A DNA stretch of 64,000 nt from Evernia prunastri (lineage: Eukaryota; Ascomycota; Lecanoromycetes; Lecanorales; Parmeliaceae): positions 62,001 to 126,000 of the forward strand of contig NKYR01000099.1 in assembly GCA_003184365.1 (NCBI GenBank). The letters are read 5' to 3'. The position numbers and the translations under genes were made by a program. Below are positions 34,029 to 46,143 of this stretch, piece after piece. The stretch's first letter is position 1; every line of letters begins with the position of its first letter. Below the pieces are notes generated by a model, which was not told where the DNA came from, ran no database searches, and saw nothing but the letters and a program-made list of their open reading frames with translations.

Positions 34029-36070
34029 AGTGTTGAACCTCGTAAATTGTGTAGACTGGCAAAGGCAGCTTGCTCTTGAAACTGCCAAGATGACGACGCT
34101 GGATGGCGCTAATTCGCATCAGCAGAAGATTTTAGACAAAGCTTGGCATCACCACTCCGATTTAGTAGTGAGATCGCTTCTTCATCCTTCTACGAAACAT
34201 TACCCGCTTATATTCAAACCGCAGTGAAAATTGCTTCTAAATAGGTACGATTCAAGTGGGGACGGGTTGAATACGTTCATCTCCCCTTGTAATACATCGA
34301 TTCCCCCCACCACACACACCCGGATACAGCTGCCGGGTACCCTTCCGGACTTGTCGGGTTAAACATAGTCTTGAGTGCTTTCAACCCCATGGTCCTGCAA
34401 ACCTACAGAGTGCATCGCCCGTGAACAGGATCCACCCCCACCTCCGGAAGTATTTCCTGTCCACACTCGCTCCTATACTCTTCTGATTCGCCAAATCAAA
34501 TAGTGTAACCCTGCCTGGAGCAAACAATTCAAGTAAAATGTGGGCAACCACGAAAGACGAGGGTACCCGGAAGTTGAGACCGGACGAAGGGGAAGGGGGG
34601 CGGGAAAGGGGCGAGGGGCGGCCAATGTATCGAATCTTTCCAATGATTGAAACATGAGATGGTAATTATTTGCCCACCCCACCATCCTACTTCTCACGCA
34701 TGGATGATCATCTCGCAGAATTCTGGTGTGGAAACCAGGTACGGATAGGAAAGACATGAGATGTATGGGATATTGATTATTTCATCCATCCCACGGTACA
34801 TATGGATCTAGACTTTCACATCCTATATCACTGCTAGGATGGTCTGGGATCCAACGGGATATGCCGTGGGACCATCTCACTGCATATTAAGATGCTTCCA
34901 TTAGTGCTCCAACTACTGAATCATAGAATACTGGATAAAGCACTGATAAGAGCATCATTTGAAGCATCACCATTGTGAAAGTATCTTATCCGCGACTGTT
35001 TAACCGGGATCCTACAAATATCCCATCTTCTGCAATATCCCTTTCCCATGTTTGCCTATATGGTAAAAGTGCAACAAGATGCCACATGAGATCCTAAGTA
35101 AAGTACTTACTTTGATCTTACAATATTTCCTGCCCGATTTAACCGGGCGGCTACGCGCATGCATCCTCCACATCATGTCATCGTTCTTTCGACGAAAAGC
35201 TTGTATTGTTATTGTGTGTGTGAATGCGGCTAGGAAGCTTCGGGTTCATTCGGGACGTTCTATCAGTAAAGCAGGCCAGCAAATACTCGGGAGTCATACA
35301 GCAAGCTGACTTAGAACCAGATAGCTCCCAATGAGTGTGTTGCATCACAGAGGGATCGGTGGAACCATGCCGATGATGGAGCGACAAGTCTCCCCAGGCT
35401 ATCAGAACCGGCATCCATCCCTGGCTCCTGGTGTGCCAAAAACACAGATTTTTCGGCTGCACGAGTATGAGAAGTAAATATCTCCTCGCAAGAAGCGTGA
35501 AGCCAACGCGAAAGACAACGATGACAAATCTAACCTGTGCTGTGGGTGTTGGTGAAATTGAGACATCGGACAATAATTACCGTATGCGACATAGAAACGT
35601 CCTCGGCACCATCACGGTATGATCGAAGCCCAATTTTCAATCGCTAGTGCAAGCCATGGGCATCTCGTGCATCTCAACCCTTCACATGAGCCCTCATATC
35701 CGGCTAGTAACTTGGCTTTTTCCCACCCTCTTACTCGGGTTCTGCTGGCCCATTGACATAATTGAAATATGATATGGCTCATCGAGGCTCGGAGGGACGT
35801 GCTGCTTCCCATCATGACGGCCATTAATACGGTGCAGACTCGAAACCGGGAAGAACCGGAGCACAAAAACGTCCTGAGAGAGCGCATTCGAGACGCCATC
35901 AATGGCAATTTGTGGGATATAAAGCTCCGTCTTTCCACGCTCTCCCGCTGAACGGATCACTCCCTTTCTACACAACACCTTGCTTACCTCCACCACAATA
36001 CACTCGTTCTACAACACACCATTCCTCCATTCCTGCATAGACTTCCTCAATACCTGAATATATTCGCACC
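34029..36070. other. Long intergenic region without recognised gene
   Basis: Two kilobases with no convincing reading frame on either strand. Two GGGTACCC palindromes (about 34337 and 34562) and two TTTAACCGGG words (about 35000 and 35140) are noticeable but not informative. The right end should contain the promoter of the secreted protein gene at 36071. Confidence 0.4.
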
Positions 36071-36933
36071 ATGAAGACTCTCCACTTCCTCCGCGATCTC
36101 CTTCCACTTTTAGCCGCCGCCGAAGCATTTCCATCAGGAGGGGAAGCCAATCTCGCGACCGAGAAACGCGCTTCCTCACTGAAAGCCATTTCATTCTTTG
36201 ATACGGCATAGAATCCCACGACCTCAGCCTCTTTCTTCACAACTGACGATGGACTATGTTGTAGTTCGATAATCGTGCAGCCTCACCCGTGACCGCCGGA
36301 CCAACGAGCGCTGCTGGGGTCTTCGGCGCTATCGATTATAAATCGTTCTCCCTCAGTGCAGATACCGTCGATCAGCTAGTCCCGCCTCCCAGCCCCCCGA
36401 ACTTTATCGATATCGGCATTGTTGGTGAGAGTACCACAGGTGAACATCGTACGTACATTCCCAACAACCTACCATACATGACACGCAGACCTTAGCGACC
36501 GTGAGACGTCGACGCAAGTCTACTTACGGGAAATGATTCGAGACTCCTGACCGAGGCTTTCGTCCCGAGGAAGCAAACGCTGACTTCCAAAACCTTGCCA
36601 GAACTTCTCCCGGCCAACAGCACGGTCAAGTACTTCAACCTCGAGTCACTGGCCTATGCCTGCACTATCGAGACCGGTCTCACCCCGGCCAGCTGCACAA
36701 TACAGCTAGCGGCGCTCCGCGCCCCGCAATTCGGCGGCGAGACTTTCGTCGCCAACCTCGTTTTCGACGCGGCGATAACGTCGGGCGGACTCGTCAATGC
36801 GTTCAACACCACGTCTTTCCCGGCGACCTTTACCGGCTTGGTGTCCGTCACCGTCAACGTCATTGACCAGGCCGGCACTGCGGATCTGGCGTTGTTCGAC
36901 AATGTTCGGTACGTGGCCTTTATTGAGGAGTGA
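36071..36933 (+). CDS. Putative secreted protein, family unknown
   Basis: I do not recognise the family. The first exon (36071-36205) starts MKTLHFLRDLLPLLAAAEAF, a likely signal peptide, and includes EKRA, a possible Kex2 site. It runs into TAG with no GT donor. A GC-AG intron (36206-36264, CTGAC branch) would join it in phase to 36265-36448, and a GTACGT intron (36449-36505) joins to 36506-36933. The sum is 248 residues in frame. The mature part has alternating hydrophobic residues, VKYFNLESLAYAC, paired cysteines (CTIETGLTPASC) and an end FDNVRYVAFIEE, suggestive of a beta-rich secreted fold. Alternative: a pseudogene with a nonsense change in exon 1. Transcript data would decide. Confidence 0.5.
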
Positions 36934-37289
36934 GGGGGGGGCAGCCTCATTGGCGCGGGAGAGTCTAGGTTTTCTGTCTAGGATGGGGAGTGCGCAGTAG
37001 AGAGCTGTTGGAGCAGAGAAGTTCGTTTTCAAGTCCTTGGCTTTCGAAAGTTGTGTCAGCGTGTCTATTCCCTTTTTTGTCTGGTGTCTTCCATCATCGT
37101 CATTCATGGAAGCTCCAGGACTCATTCATGTAGCTAGTCAAGTCTTGCTCTTGACCATGGATTTCCATTTCATCGTACCTCCATGCTTCAAGGCAAGTAA
37201 TCCGGCTACCTTGTTCTCTGGCGCCTACAACATTGATCTAGAGGCTAGCTTCGGGGCTTCTAGCGAACAACCCCCCGAGCCATACCTAT
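36934..37289. other. Convergent 3' intergenic region
   Basis: Between the secreted protein gene (plus) and the short-chain dehydrogenase gene (minus). Nothing recognisable. Confidence 0.4.
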
Positions 37290-38334
37290 TTAAAACCCAG
37301 TGCTCCCGGCGACCTCCCTCACCTTCTCCAAATCCTCTCGCATAGTTTTAATCTTCCCCTCGTACCTTTTGACGCAATCTTCTCCCAGCGGCATTCGCAA
37401 CACCTTGCCTTTCAAACCACCCGCCACACCCTGTCCCGAGACCGCCTCAAAGATACGCGCTGCTGCTTTGGCAGGATCGCCTGGCTGCCGGTCGGCCAGT
37501 GTCGACAATTTGTGGAGTACGGCTTTTACGTTCTCGTATTCGTCGGTGAGGGGCTTGTTGGGAAGGGCGATAGCGGAGAGGAAGTTGGTACGGAAGGCGC
37601 CGGGCTCGACGATTAGGACGTTGACGTTGAAAGGCGCAGTTTCGCGCGCTAGGGACTCGGAGAGGCCTGTTGAGGTAGAATCAGAATCGGTGTTAGGAAC
37701 CTGGAATTTCTTGAAGTGTGACCTCCGGGGTCATACCTTCGAGAGCGAATTTGCTGGCTGCGTAGAAGCCGCAGGATGGTAGTCCATCTATTCCTGCCAC
37801 GCTGGTAATGTTCACGATGGTACCGGCTTTGCGGGTGCGGAAACCGGGCAGTGCGGCGCGGATCAGGCGATGAGGACCGAAGAAATTGGTTTCCATTTGG
37901 GTATGGACTTCTTCGTCACTGCGTTACGGAGTGACTGTCAGCAGAGAAGGGAAGTTTAGGGTATGGGACCTTCGCATAGGCCCTTGTGCTACACATTAAA
38001 TACAAACACTGATTAGCAGTGGAGGAAGCTTCATAGTCACTCACCCTAGGTCCTCTACTGCACCCAACAGCGAGTATCCAGCATTGTTCACCAGGACGTC
38101 AACCTGCCCGTAAAGGCTCTCGGCCTTCTGAAACACTGCAGGGCATGCAGCTGCGTCTGTAACATCAAGTTCGAGGATCCTGCCGCCCTTGGCTTCGATG
38201 GCGGAGACTTGCGAAGCTGCTCTGGTACGATTTCGTACTGTACCTATCACTCGCTGGCCGGAGGAAAGAGTTTTGAGAGCGATTTCGGCACCAAAGCCAG
38301 ATGAAACGCCCGTGATGAACCAGACGGCTGCCAT
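37290..38334 (-). CDS. Short-chain dehydrogenase/reductase
   Basis: Exons 38334-38045, 37918-37737 and 37666-37290 give 282 residues. Classical SDR features: N-terminal nucleotide-binding TGVSSGFG (about 8-15), DVTD, NNAG (about 84-87), catalytic Ser in NITSVAG, and YAASK (Tyr/Lys of the active site). The join after SKFALEG to LSESLARETAPFNVNVLIVEPGAFRT is typical for the oxidoreductase SDR group. Arg in VRNRT after the first beta-alpha unit hints at NADP(H). Substrate is not predictable. It lies just left of the polyketide cluster but has no copy of the shared promoter word, so I place it outside. Confidence 0.9.
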
Positions 38335-38789
38335 GATGATCTTGGGTTGGAAGAGGTAAAATCTTCAGTGTGAGCTAAGGACCAGTAGCTAACCGAAACT
38401 AATATCTCAACGGTGTCGCTTGAGCAGAGTAAGGTGAGAAGAACAAGAATTTATACGGTAATCTAAAGACTCAATAGGCGATTCCAGATGCAGCATTACA
38501 TCACGGTAAGATAATTGTCCATTTTGAATACTAGAGTTACATTTCAACACAAGTATGCGCTAGGTACGCCCAAAGGAGAAGATCTGCACTACGCTCAACT
38601 CTTATTTAGTCGAGCAAGGTTCTTGCGTAGTCACTATCCTGTGTACTAGGCCAAGATAGCTATCACATCTTATTCGGCTTCTTACCATACACGCGTTGCT
38701 AATCTCGTCATTCTCTCTACACCACGCTGATGTTTTCTTTTGTCTTGTTAATATGATCCCGGCATACTCGGTCAATTCCAGGAGGGACA
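38335..38789. other. Intergenic region left of the cluster
   Basis: 455 bp between the SDR start and the stop of the secreted hydrolase gene. AT-leaning, no gene or shared motif seen. Confidence 0.4.
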
Positions 38790-40034
38790 TCAAAGACCAG
38801 CACTTTCGATGAAGGCTAGGGTGTCATTCATCAAATCTGGCGCAGTATTGTGCAGATGAATGAGGTGAGATGTCTGAGGGTAGATTTTGACCGTCCAGGA
38901 GGCAGCATTGGGAAAATAAGAGTACACCTCATAGGGATCAACTCCACAGTGTTGTCCGCAAAAGGTCGAATCCTCTAAATGGGAGTGTTAGATGGTCTAA
39001 ACATCGATATCAAGAGGCTGGGAAGCTTACCATCACCGTTGCCTAGGAAGACTGGACCCGTATACTCCTCGACGTATACGGAATGGGAAGGGATGGTGAT
39101 CGCGGCACCTACAGTAGTGAGATCACGGAGGAGCTCAAAATCAACAGGTACTATCCCGGGGTCGAAATCACCGTAGAAGACCGTGGCTGCGCGAGACGCA
39201 GCCGTGGCCTGCGTGGTATAGACATGGGGCAGATAACCCCACTTCTGCGGCTCGACTAGAGCAGCTGCTTCTTGGAAGCCAGCGAAGAAGCTCGGGTACA
39301 ATGTCCCCGCATTCCAAGAAAACCCGTGAAGGACCAAGGCATCCGAGTCAGCCGGATATTGCTTTGCATGCGACACGAGCGAGACGGCCCCGAGGGAAAA
39401 GCCTATTGCGATGACTTTATCGAATTTCTTGCCACCAATCTTACCCCCTCGCAGCATTTCGACTATTTGATGAATGGTCTCGACAAAAGTCTGGCACTGC
39501 GCTTCCAACATCCCATCAGGTTTCGAACTGTTACCAGCTCCCACTTGATCAAAGGCCAATGTCGAGAAGCCCTCTGATGTAGCGTGGCGCACCCAGCTAT
39601 ATTTCTCCGGCTGGTATGGGAAATCCCACATGATCTTGCTCTCAGTCGCGCCGTGGACAAGCATTTGCACGGTGTTCGTTCGCGATGGCACGTTGGCCGT
39701 GGGCTCACAATAAACGGCGGACAGGTTGTAAGAGTTGGTCGTTAAGATCTTGCGGTCCTGGAGAGCATAGAGGACCTGGATGGAATAATTGGCACCTGAG
39801 CTCACGAGTTGATAAGGCCAGTTTCGCTCGACCGAGACTGGGATGTAGAACGTCGTGCATGAAGGCGCAGGTGGGCCAGCTTGCTGTCTGGGAGCAATCT
39901 TTGGTTCTACACATGCTCGTTACCAAGTGACAGTGAATAATTTGGGACGCCTTTGACTCACTCTCCACCCGACTTGGAACCACGGAGCCGAAACTCAACC
40001 CAAGCAGAGGAAAGAGAACGGCGAGTGCACGCAT
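38790..40034 (-). CDS. Secreted alpha/beta hydrolase
   Basis: Exons 40034-39962, 39906-39031 and 38974-38790 sum to 377 residues. MRALAVLFPLLGLSFGSVVPS is a signal peptide. The alpha/beta-hydrolase core shows HGATES (oxyanion-hole region), FDQVGAGNSS, the nucleophile elbow GFSLGAVS with catalytic Ser, VFLGNGDED (acid region) and TSHLIHLHN with the catalytic His in the last exon. FCGQHC could form a disulfide. The last intron must be removed to reach the histidine, so the three-exon model is supported. Such secreted hydrolases are often next to fungal metabolite clusters, where they may cleave esters or lactones; here that is inference. The gene is divergent from the MFS exporter, and the promoter between them carries the cluster word at 40456. 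Confidence 0.82.
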
Positions 40035-40854
40035 TTCGGCGAGAGGAGCCAGGCAAAATCCTCCAAGAAGCGATCCTGATAACCAAGCGATCCAATCTCG
40101 CTAATTGAGCACTGGAAAAGCGTTGATTGAGTGAGAACCTCCTGCCCAATTTTCTCCATCGTTGCCATTGCCGGCTTAAATACAAGTGGAGTAATCAGTC
40201 TCGCTACAAATGTCGAGGAGGAACAGAGCGCGGAGTGGAGAAGAGTATTGGTGCTAGCTAAGTGGCCTTGTGCATAAGTAGCTCTGTTGAGTGTCAACTC
40301 TCAAAAAGCGTTGCCGCCAAACTTCAGAGAAAACGCAGCGCTCTAAATTCAAAAGAGAAGGTTTCAGTATCGCTGAGTAAGGTATGGCATTGCTCGATTG
40401 CTATGTTGTTGACCCGGCGGGATGAGACGCATGCCAAGGCACACTAGCGTTGTCTACTCCGGTCCGCTAAGGTGGACAGGAGTAAGATGTGACACTCAAG
40501 TTCTTCGAAGAAAGAGAAAGACGTCTCCAATGCAAACCTAAGAGCGATCATTGTCGAATTTGATCAAGGCGGCCAACAGACGGATCTCAGCGTACGGACA
40601 TTACGGAGGTAATACGCCAGCTGGTGTCTTGGTAAACAATGCTCAATATGTCTGTTCCATCGTGCCTTCAGCATACTTGACTATGCTGGAACAAGTACCT
40701 TCTTCTTCAAAATGCTTAGCCTCGTTTCCACCCTGTCTGACCTCCATGTAATCTTTAGCTATCCTTTCGGCATTGACAGCTAGGTCCCTTGCCAGAAGCT
40801 CAGCACTTTCACTCTACTACACCATTTCGTCATCTTCGTATCGTCTGCTCCAGC
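40035..40854. promoter_or_regulatory. Divergent promoter, hydrolase / MFS exporter
   Basis: 820 bp between two start codons, containing one copy of the shared cluster word (40456-40466) near its middle. No coding region is supported. Confidence 0.6.
40456..40466 (+). promoter_or_regulatory. Shared cluster promoter word ACTCCGGTCCG, copy 1
   Basis: Perfect copy, context TACTCCGGTCCGCTAA. About 390 bp before the MFS start and about 420 bp before the hydrolase start. GC-rich CGG/CCG content fits a Zn2Cys6-type factor, which is inference. Confidence 0.65.
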
Positions 40855-42678
40855 ATGGCGACTGGCACTGACGCTGCATCCTTTTTTGATGAGAAACAAC
40901 ACGACTCCCTACCGACTTCCACCGACAACAGCTTTCCAGATACCACCAAGAGCTCCAGCACTGACGGCGCCCTTGCCGAAAAGGGACCCGAAGCCAATGG
41001 GGCGCCAGCCTCGCCGAGGCCAGTAAAAGGGGCTCTATGGGTCTTAGTCGTCGTGGCCATCCTTTCCAGCACTTTTTTGTTTTCCCTTGACAATACTGTG
41101 GTCGCCGATGTGCAGCCGACGATTGTGAGGCAATTTGGCTCTGTCAATAAGCTGAGCTGGCTGTCCGTCGGATACTTGCTCGGCTCAACCACCACAAACC
41201 TTCTTTGGTATGCATGGACCTTCCATCGTGTCAAGCGGCTACATTGTGAGAGCTAACGCGGATTGAATTGAACATAGGGGCCAAATATACACACAGTTTG
41301 ACGCCAAATGGGTCTATATTCTCTGCGTAATCCTCTTTGAAGCGGGTTCCGCTCTCTGCGGTGCAGCTCCGAATATGAGTGCATTGATAATCGGCAGAGT
41401 CATCTGCGGTGTGGGCGGTGGTGGCCTGTATACTGGAGTTATGGTACTTTTGTCCGTCAACACCACCGAGCAAGAACGCCCCAGCTACTTTGGTAAGCCA
41501 TTCTCGGCCACTGATGCAGCACCATGCGCGATTAACGTTTTGCAGGCCTCACAGGGATCTCCTGGGGCGCGGGCACCTGTCTCGGTCCCATCATCGGAGG
41601 TGCTTTCTCTGACTCATCAGCAACCTGGCGGTGGGCCTTCTACATCAACCTCTGCGTCGGGGCTGCCTGCGCTCCCGTCTATCTCTTTCTCCTCCCTCGT
41701 TCGGACCCAACCCCCGGAGCCTCTCTCAAAGCCCGTCTCTCCAGGATCGATTTTCTCGGCGCGCTCCTGATCTGCGGCACCTTCCTGTGCGGCCTAATGG
41801 CCATTTCCTTCGGTGGCACCGTCTATGCCTGGTCCAGCGGCCCTATAATCGCTCTCTTCGTCCTATTTCCCATCCTCATGTTCACCTTCCTAACCCAGCA
41901 ATTCCTTTGCATAGGCACCACAATAGAAAGCCGCCTCTGGCCTGTCGAATTCCTGACCAACCCTTTCATGATAAACATGTTTCTCCAAGTCGCCGGCGCC
42001 ACAACAGGTGTCTTCATCCCGATATACTTCATCCCGCTCTACTTCTCCTTCGTCGAAAGCGACACAGCGCTCCAATCCGGCGTCCGGCTCCTCGCCTACG
42101 TCATCCCTATGGTCGTTATCTGTGTCGTGAATGGCTACTCGATGTCTTATTTCGGCTACTATAGCCCCTGGTTCATTTTCGGCGCCATGTTCACTCTCAT
42201 CGGCTCCGCACTGCTCTATACCATCGACACCAACACATCTTACGCCCGCGTCTACATTTACAGTGCCCTCGGTGGACTGGGTTCCGGGGCATATATACAG
42301 GCCACGTTTGCCGTCGCGCAGCTCAAAGCGCCGAAGAAGCAGGCGAAGTATGTGGTGGGGTTTTTGACCAATGCGCAATTGGCGGGGCCGGCGTTTGCGC
42401 TGTCGATTGCCAATGCCGTCTTTTTGAACGAGGCGACGGGTTCGCTGCAGAAGATTCTGCCGAGTGTTTCCAAGAGTCAAATCCAGCTCGTCATTGACGG
42501 GGTGGAACGTGATGTTGTGGACTCGCTGGGTTCCGAGACGAGGCGCATGGTTACGGACGCCATCGTGAAAGCTTTGGATAAGCCGTTTGCGGTGAGTATG
42601 ACGGCCGGGGCGTTGACGCTTCTTTTGGCACTGTCCTTGAAGTGGGAAAAGCTGTTTGTGAAGGAAGGGGGTGAATGA
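40855..42678 (+). CDS. MFS exporter of the polyketide cluster (DHA2-like)
   Basis: Exons 40855-41207, 41278-41492 and 41546-42678 give 566 residues in frame. After a hydrophilic N-terminus of about 60 residues, the first helix has SLDNTVVADVQPTIV (motif D1). IGRVICGVGGGGLYTGVM and LGPIIGGAFSD (motif C) follow, and around 14 hydrophobic segments are readable. This is the class that includes HC-toxin- and aflatoxin-type efflux pumps (TOXA/AflT-like); the assignment of substrate is inference. By position and shared promoter word it probably exports the product of the PKS cluster and protects the producer. Confidence 0.92.
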
Positions 42679-43891
42679 TGGCGGTTGGGAGATGGGACGA
42701 TCGGATGGTGGTCGGAGGGTGAGGGATGAATCAATGGAGGACCTAGCAGCGTACCGAAGCTACGGGCTGGTTGGCAGAGCTGCGGATCGGTTAGCGATCG
42801 AGATTGATAGATCTACATGCTATGGAAACATCGCCAAAACTAGTCGAGGATATTCTGCAACAAGTAGGCGGCGCATGTCTGATACACGTCGTATGTGATC
42901 CTAGGTGGCTTCTCCCCCACTGAAATTCTACCAATGGCTTGATCTGCGCGTCGAGTACTCACTCAGATCTCTACACATGGTCGGGAAACCCAGCAAGGGT
43001 TCGAGACGGATCTGACGACTGGACACAGCTGACGTCGCGGGGAAAGAGCAAGGTAGGTAATCGAGGCGAGTGGTACTCAGAGAGGGAAGTCGATTGTGTA
43101 ACGCGGGAAGCGGTTTCGCATGGCGTACGTCGTATACTTTGCATACCCAGGAATGGCCCATCTGAGATCACAATCAGTATTAAATAGTGGGAGACGGGAA
43201 GGTGCTTGGTAAGTTGCTACGTCGTTTTGCCGCAGTTGCCGTAAACATGATAGGTAAGTCTCTTTTTGAGCACCGGCGTCTCGAAAGGTGAGCCTTTCTT
43301 CTGGTATATCCGCGCATGTCGATGATGAGGCACAGAGTCTCGATAGGCAGACCTGATCACGATGTGAAGATACGGGCCAAGTATGTCTTGCTTCGCCCGT
43401 GTGGCCGGGGGCTCATTCCTTGAGAATGATTTGTGCGGCAATTGTGGGCATACGAGGGTCTTGCGACCGGTATACCTAATCCTAGCTACCATGCAAGATA
43501 GCCGTGGGTCGAAATCGCAATGGACAACGTACCGTTGAGTCCAGGATTCACGGCAAATCACCACGGACCGGAGTACAGGAGGGGGGTGGAGGGAAGCTGG
43601 GAGTCAACTCTAGGCGAGAAATGTTCGATATCTGCCTGTCTCGGATTCTACCCTGAGCTGGCACCATGGTCTGGCGCGTATCTTACATCAACTGAGCCAC
43701 ATCGCACGGTTCTGGGCTGTCGTTGGATTGTCGGGACTCTTTGTTGGATTTGATGACTCATACTTCAATCGTGGAGGGAAATCTTACGACAAATTGAAGT
43801 CTGCAAGATTGATACCCTTGCTTGAGGCTTCTCAGAGCATTCCCACGCACTCAAGCTACGGAAACACTCTTCCGTGGGTCCGCTATCGATC
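42679..43891. other. MFS 3' region and monooxygenase promoter
   Basis: 1.2 kb with no supported gene. One inverted copy of the cluster word lies at 43564-43574. Open frames on both strands have no domain or splice support. Confidence 0.5.
43564..43574 (-). promoter_or_regulatory. Shared cluster promoter word, copy 2 (inverted)
   Basis: CGGACCGGAGT on the plus strand, that is ACTCCGGTCCG on the minus strand, about 320 bp before the monooxygenase start. Its 16-bp context TACTCCGGTCCGTGGT is identical to that of the copy at 56133. Confidence 0.65.
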
Positions 43892-46143
43892 ATGGCTACA
43901 TCAATTTTGCCGAGTAGTTTCAACAACGGCTATCGCCAACCAGGCAAGGGGACACCTTGGGTGGTTGAAACGAAGGAAGTGTTCGATGACGATGAGCCCC
44001 ACTGGGTCACGCCCCCCAGCTCTGAGATCTTGAGCTCGAGTGTTCACAACTCTCTTGGCTTGAACACAATACGGTCATGGCCTACCATGTACGATGGCAC
44101 CAATTCTCCGCACGGATTACCAGAGTGGTGGAAACCCAGTAGCGAAGTCGATGTTTTGATTTGCGGAGGTGAAATACCCTGGTATACTTTGTTGGAGTTT
44201 TCGTGCTTATATGTCGATAGCTGGGCCCGCAGGGCTTCAGATCGCTGTCAGCCTTGCCCGTCAGGGCGTGAGCTTCCGTATCATCGGTAAGAAGGTTTCA
44301 TTCGTGATAAAGTATAATCTGGGCTGACAACCTTGTAGACAAAGCCGCACAGCCTCTGATTGCCGGTCGAGCAGATGGTGTCCAACCACGGTTCCTCGAG
44401 ACTCTGCATTCCTGGGGCCTGGCTACCGAGGTTCACGAAGAAGGCCCTATAATTGAGCGGACGGCCATATATAAAGACGGCAAGAAGCTTATGTTCAACA
44501 CATCCCATCAATCCGACTCGAGATATCGAGGGCTGCACATAATCACGCAGGGACAATTGGAGCGGATTTATGTGCGGGACCTTCGTCGCCATCAGGTTTT
44601 GGTCGAAAGGCAGACACTGATCACCGACTTCAGTGTGGACTCGGAGCAATCCACACTAAGTCACCCGGTCAATATCATTTTGAAGAACGAAAAGACTGGC
44701 GTTGAAGAGACAGTCCGCTCAAAATTCCTCGTTGGCAGTGATGGAGGAGCTAGCATGGTCCGCAAGAAGCTGCAGATCCCTTTCGACGGAGTCAGTACTG
44801 ATATCTATTGGGGCATCCTCGACTGCAAATTTGAAAGCGACTATCCACACGCTTGGGTGTTTGGGTCAGTGATCTCATCCAAGCATGGAGGCTGCGTCAT
44901 AATTCCCCGCGAAGATGGATACATCCGACTTTACACACAACTGGACACTTCCACCACAGGCCCCATAGCGCAAAGTCGACAAAGCAAAAACAATGCAGAA
45001 TTTCAGGAGTCGGGTGGCCACGTAGATGCTCACTCGGTCACGGCGGAAGAAGTACTGCAGCAGGCCAACAAGATATTCTCCCCCTATGAGCTGAAGTTCG
45101 CCGCACCTTTGAGTTGGTTCACGGTATGGAAGATCAGCGAGCGCGTTGCGCGATCTTTTTCATCCCCTGATTGCCGGGTCCACCTTGCTGGGGATGCTGC
45201 GCACATTCATTCCGTAATGGGTGCATTCGGCCTCAATGCATCCATCATGGATTCTGCAAACCTCGCGTGGAAAATTGGGATGTGCGCGCAAAATCATGCG
45301 AAACTATCATCTCTCGGTCCCACATATGACTCTGAGCGCCGCTACCACGCTAACCGCATCATCCACGTTTCTGGCTCGTACTTGCGCTTCATTTGCAACT
45401 CTACTTTCCCGCTTGCGGAATTTGCCCACGTGAACAAGGAGTGGCCTCCTCTACCGGAACCTCAAAAGTACCAGCCTGCAGAAGGCAAGCCGCAAGAGGA
45501 CCTCGAGTTTCTGAAGACCTTTTTCGGAAACAACGGGGCATTCCTACTGGGGATAGACGCCGACTACGCTCCTAGCGTGATCAACCCACAGAACGAGACT
45601 GCGGCAATCGCCCCTCGCAACGGCGTCCGGGCGCCGAATCCGCGAGTGTGCTTGGATTCCGAGACGACCGGCTACCTCTATGATGTTCTGACAGGTGCAT
45701 CAAGGCTCCACCTTGTCATCTTCGCGTCTGACCTCCAAGGACCGGTCCGCCAAAAGCTGCGCAAGTTCGCAGCGGCACTCTCGGAGCCGTCCTCTTTCTT
45801 TCAGCGGTTCGGCGCCCTCTCGCGGTTCAATCCCGTCCTGGTCACCAAATGCGTCCCGCACGAGGTCGCGTCTCTGCTCGCGTCGGACGGTCTGGAGGTG
45901 GTGAGGGAGAGGTGCACCATTCTGTACGACGACCGTGCGCCTGATGAGGATGCGCATACGTGCTACGAGGTCAATCATGCAAAGGGTGCCATCGTGTTTG
46001 TGAGACCGGACTTGTGGATTGGGACCAGCATGTTTTTAGATCAAGTGGATGAGCTTGACGAGTATTTTAGGAAGTGGCTGGTGCCTATCAACGAAGAGCC
46101 CAAGGAGACTAGTGCATTCGGAAAATCTACTGGGCATAGCTGA
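43892..46143 (+). CDS. FAD-dependent monooxygenase, phenol 2-monooxygenase type
   Basis: Exons 43892-44168, 44221-44286 and 44339-46143 sum to 715 residues. The FAD dinucleotide motif is split by the first intron: LICGG joins to AGPAGLQIAVSLARQG (GAGPAG at about 92-97). QPRFLETLHSWGL and FLVGSDGGASMVRKKL are conserved in aromatic hydroxylases, and GDAAHIHSVMGAFGLNASIMDSANLAWKI (about 398; GDAAH and the DSANLAWK part quoted) is the second FAD/ribityl site. A C-terminal thioredoxin-like dimer domain is expected in phenol hydroxylases and the tail (VCLDSETTGYLYD, LHLVIFA, IVFVRPDLWIG) fits. The unusual part is an N-terminal extension of about 85 residues before the FAD site. Likely hydroxylates the aromatic polyketide, perhaps with decarboxylation; substrate is inferred from the cluster. 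Confidence 0.92.

Noticed and set aside
33679..34227. 182-codon plus-strand open frame
   Set aside because: Antisense to the FAS1 gene with no recognisable motif.
37290..38334. SDR gene as a cluster member
   Set aside because: No copy of the shared word upstream and it points away from the cluster; kept outside, though a boundary role cannot be excluded.
41890..42480. 196-codon minus-strand open frame
   Set aside because: Antisense to the MFS exporter; rich in charged residues as expected of the complement of membrane-helix codons.
45741..45751. GGACCGGTCCGCC inside the monooxygenase exon as a further cluster word
   Set aside because: Shares only CCGGTCCG with the promoter word, lies in coding sequence and lacks the ACT start.
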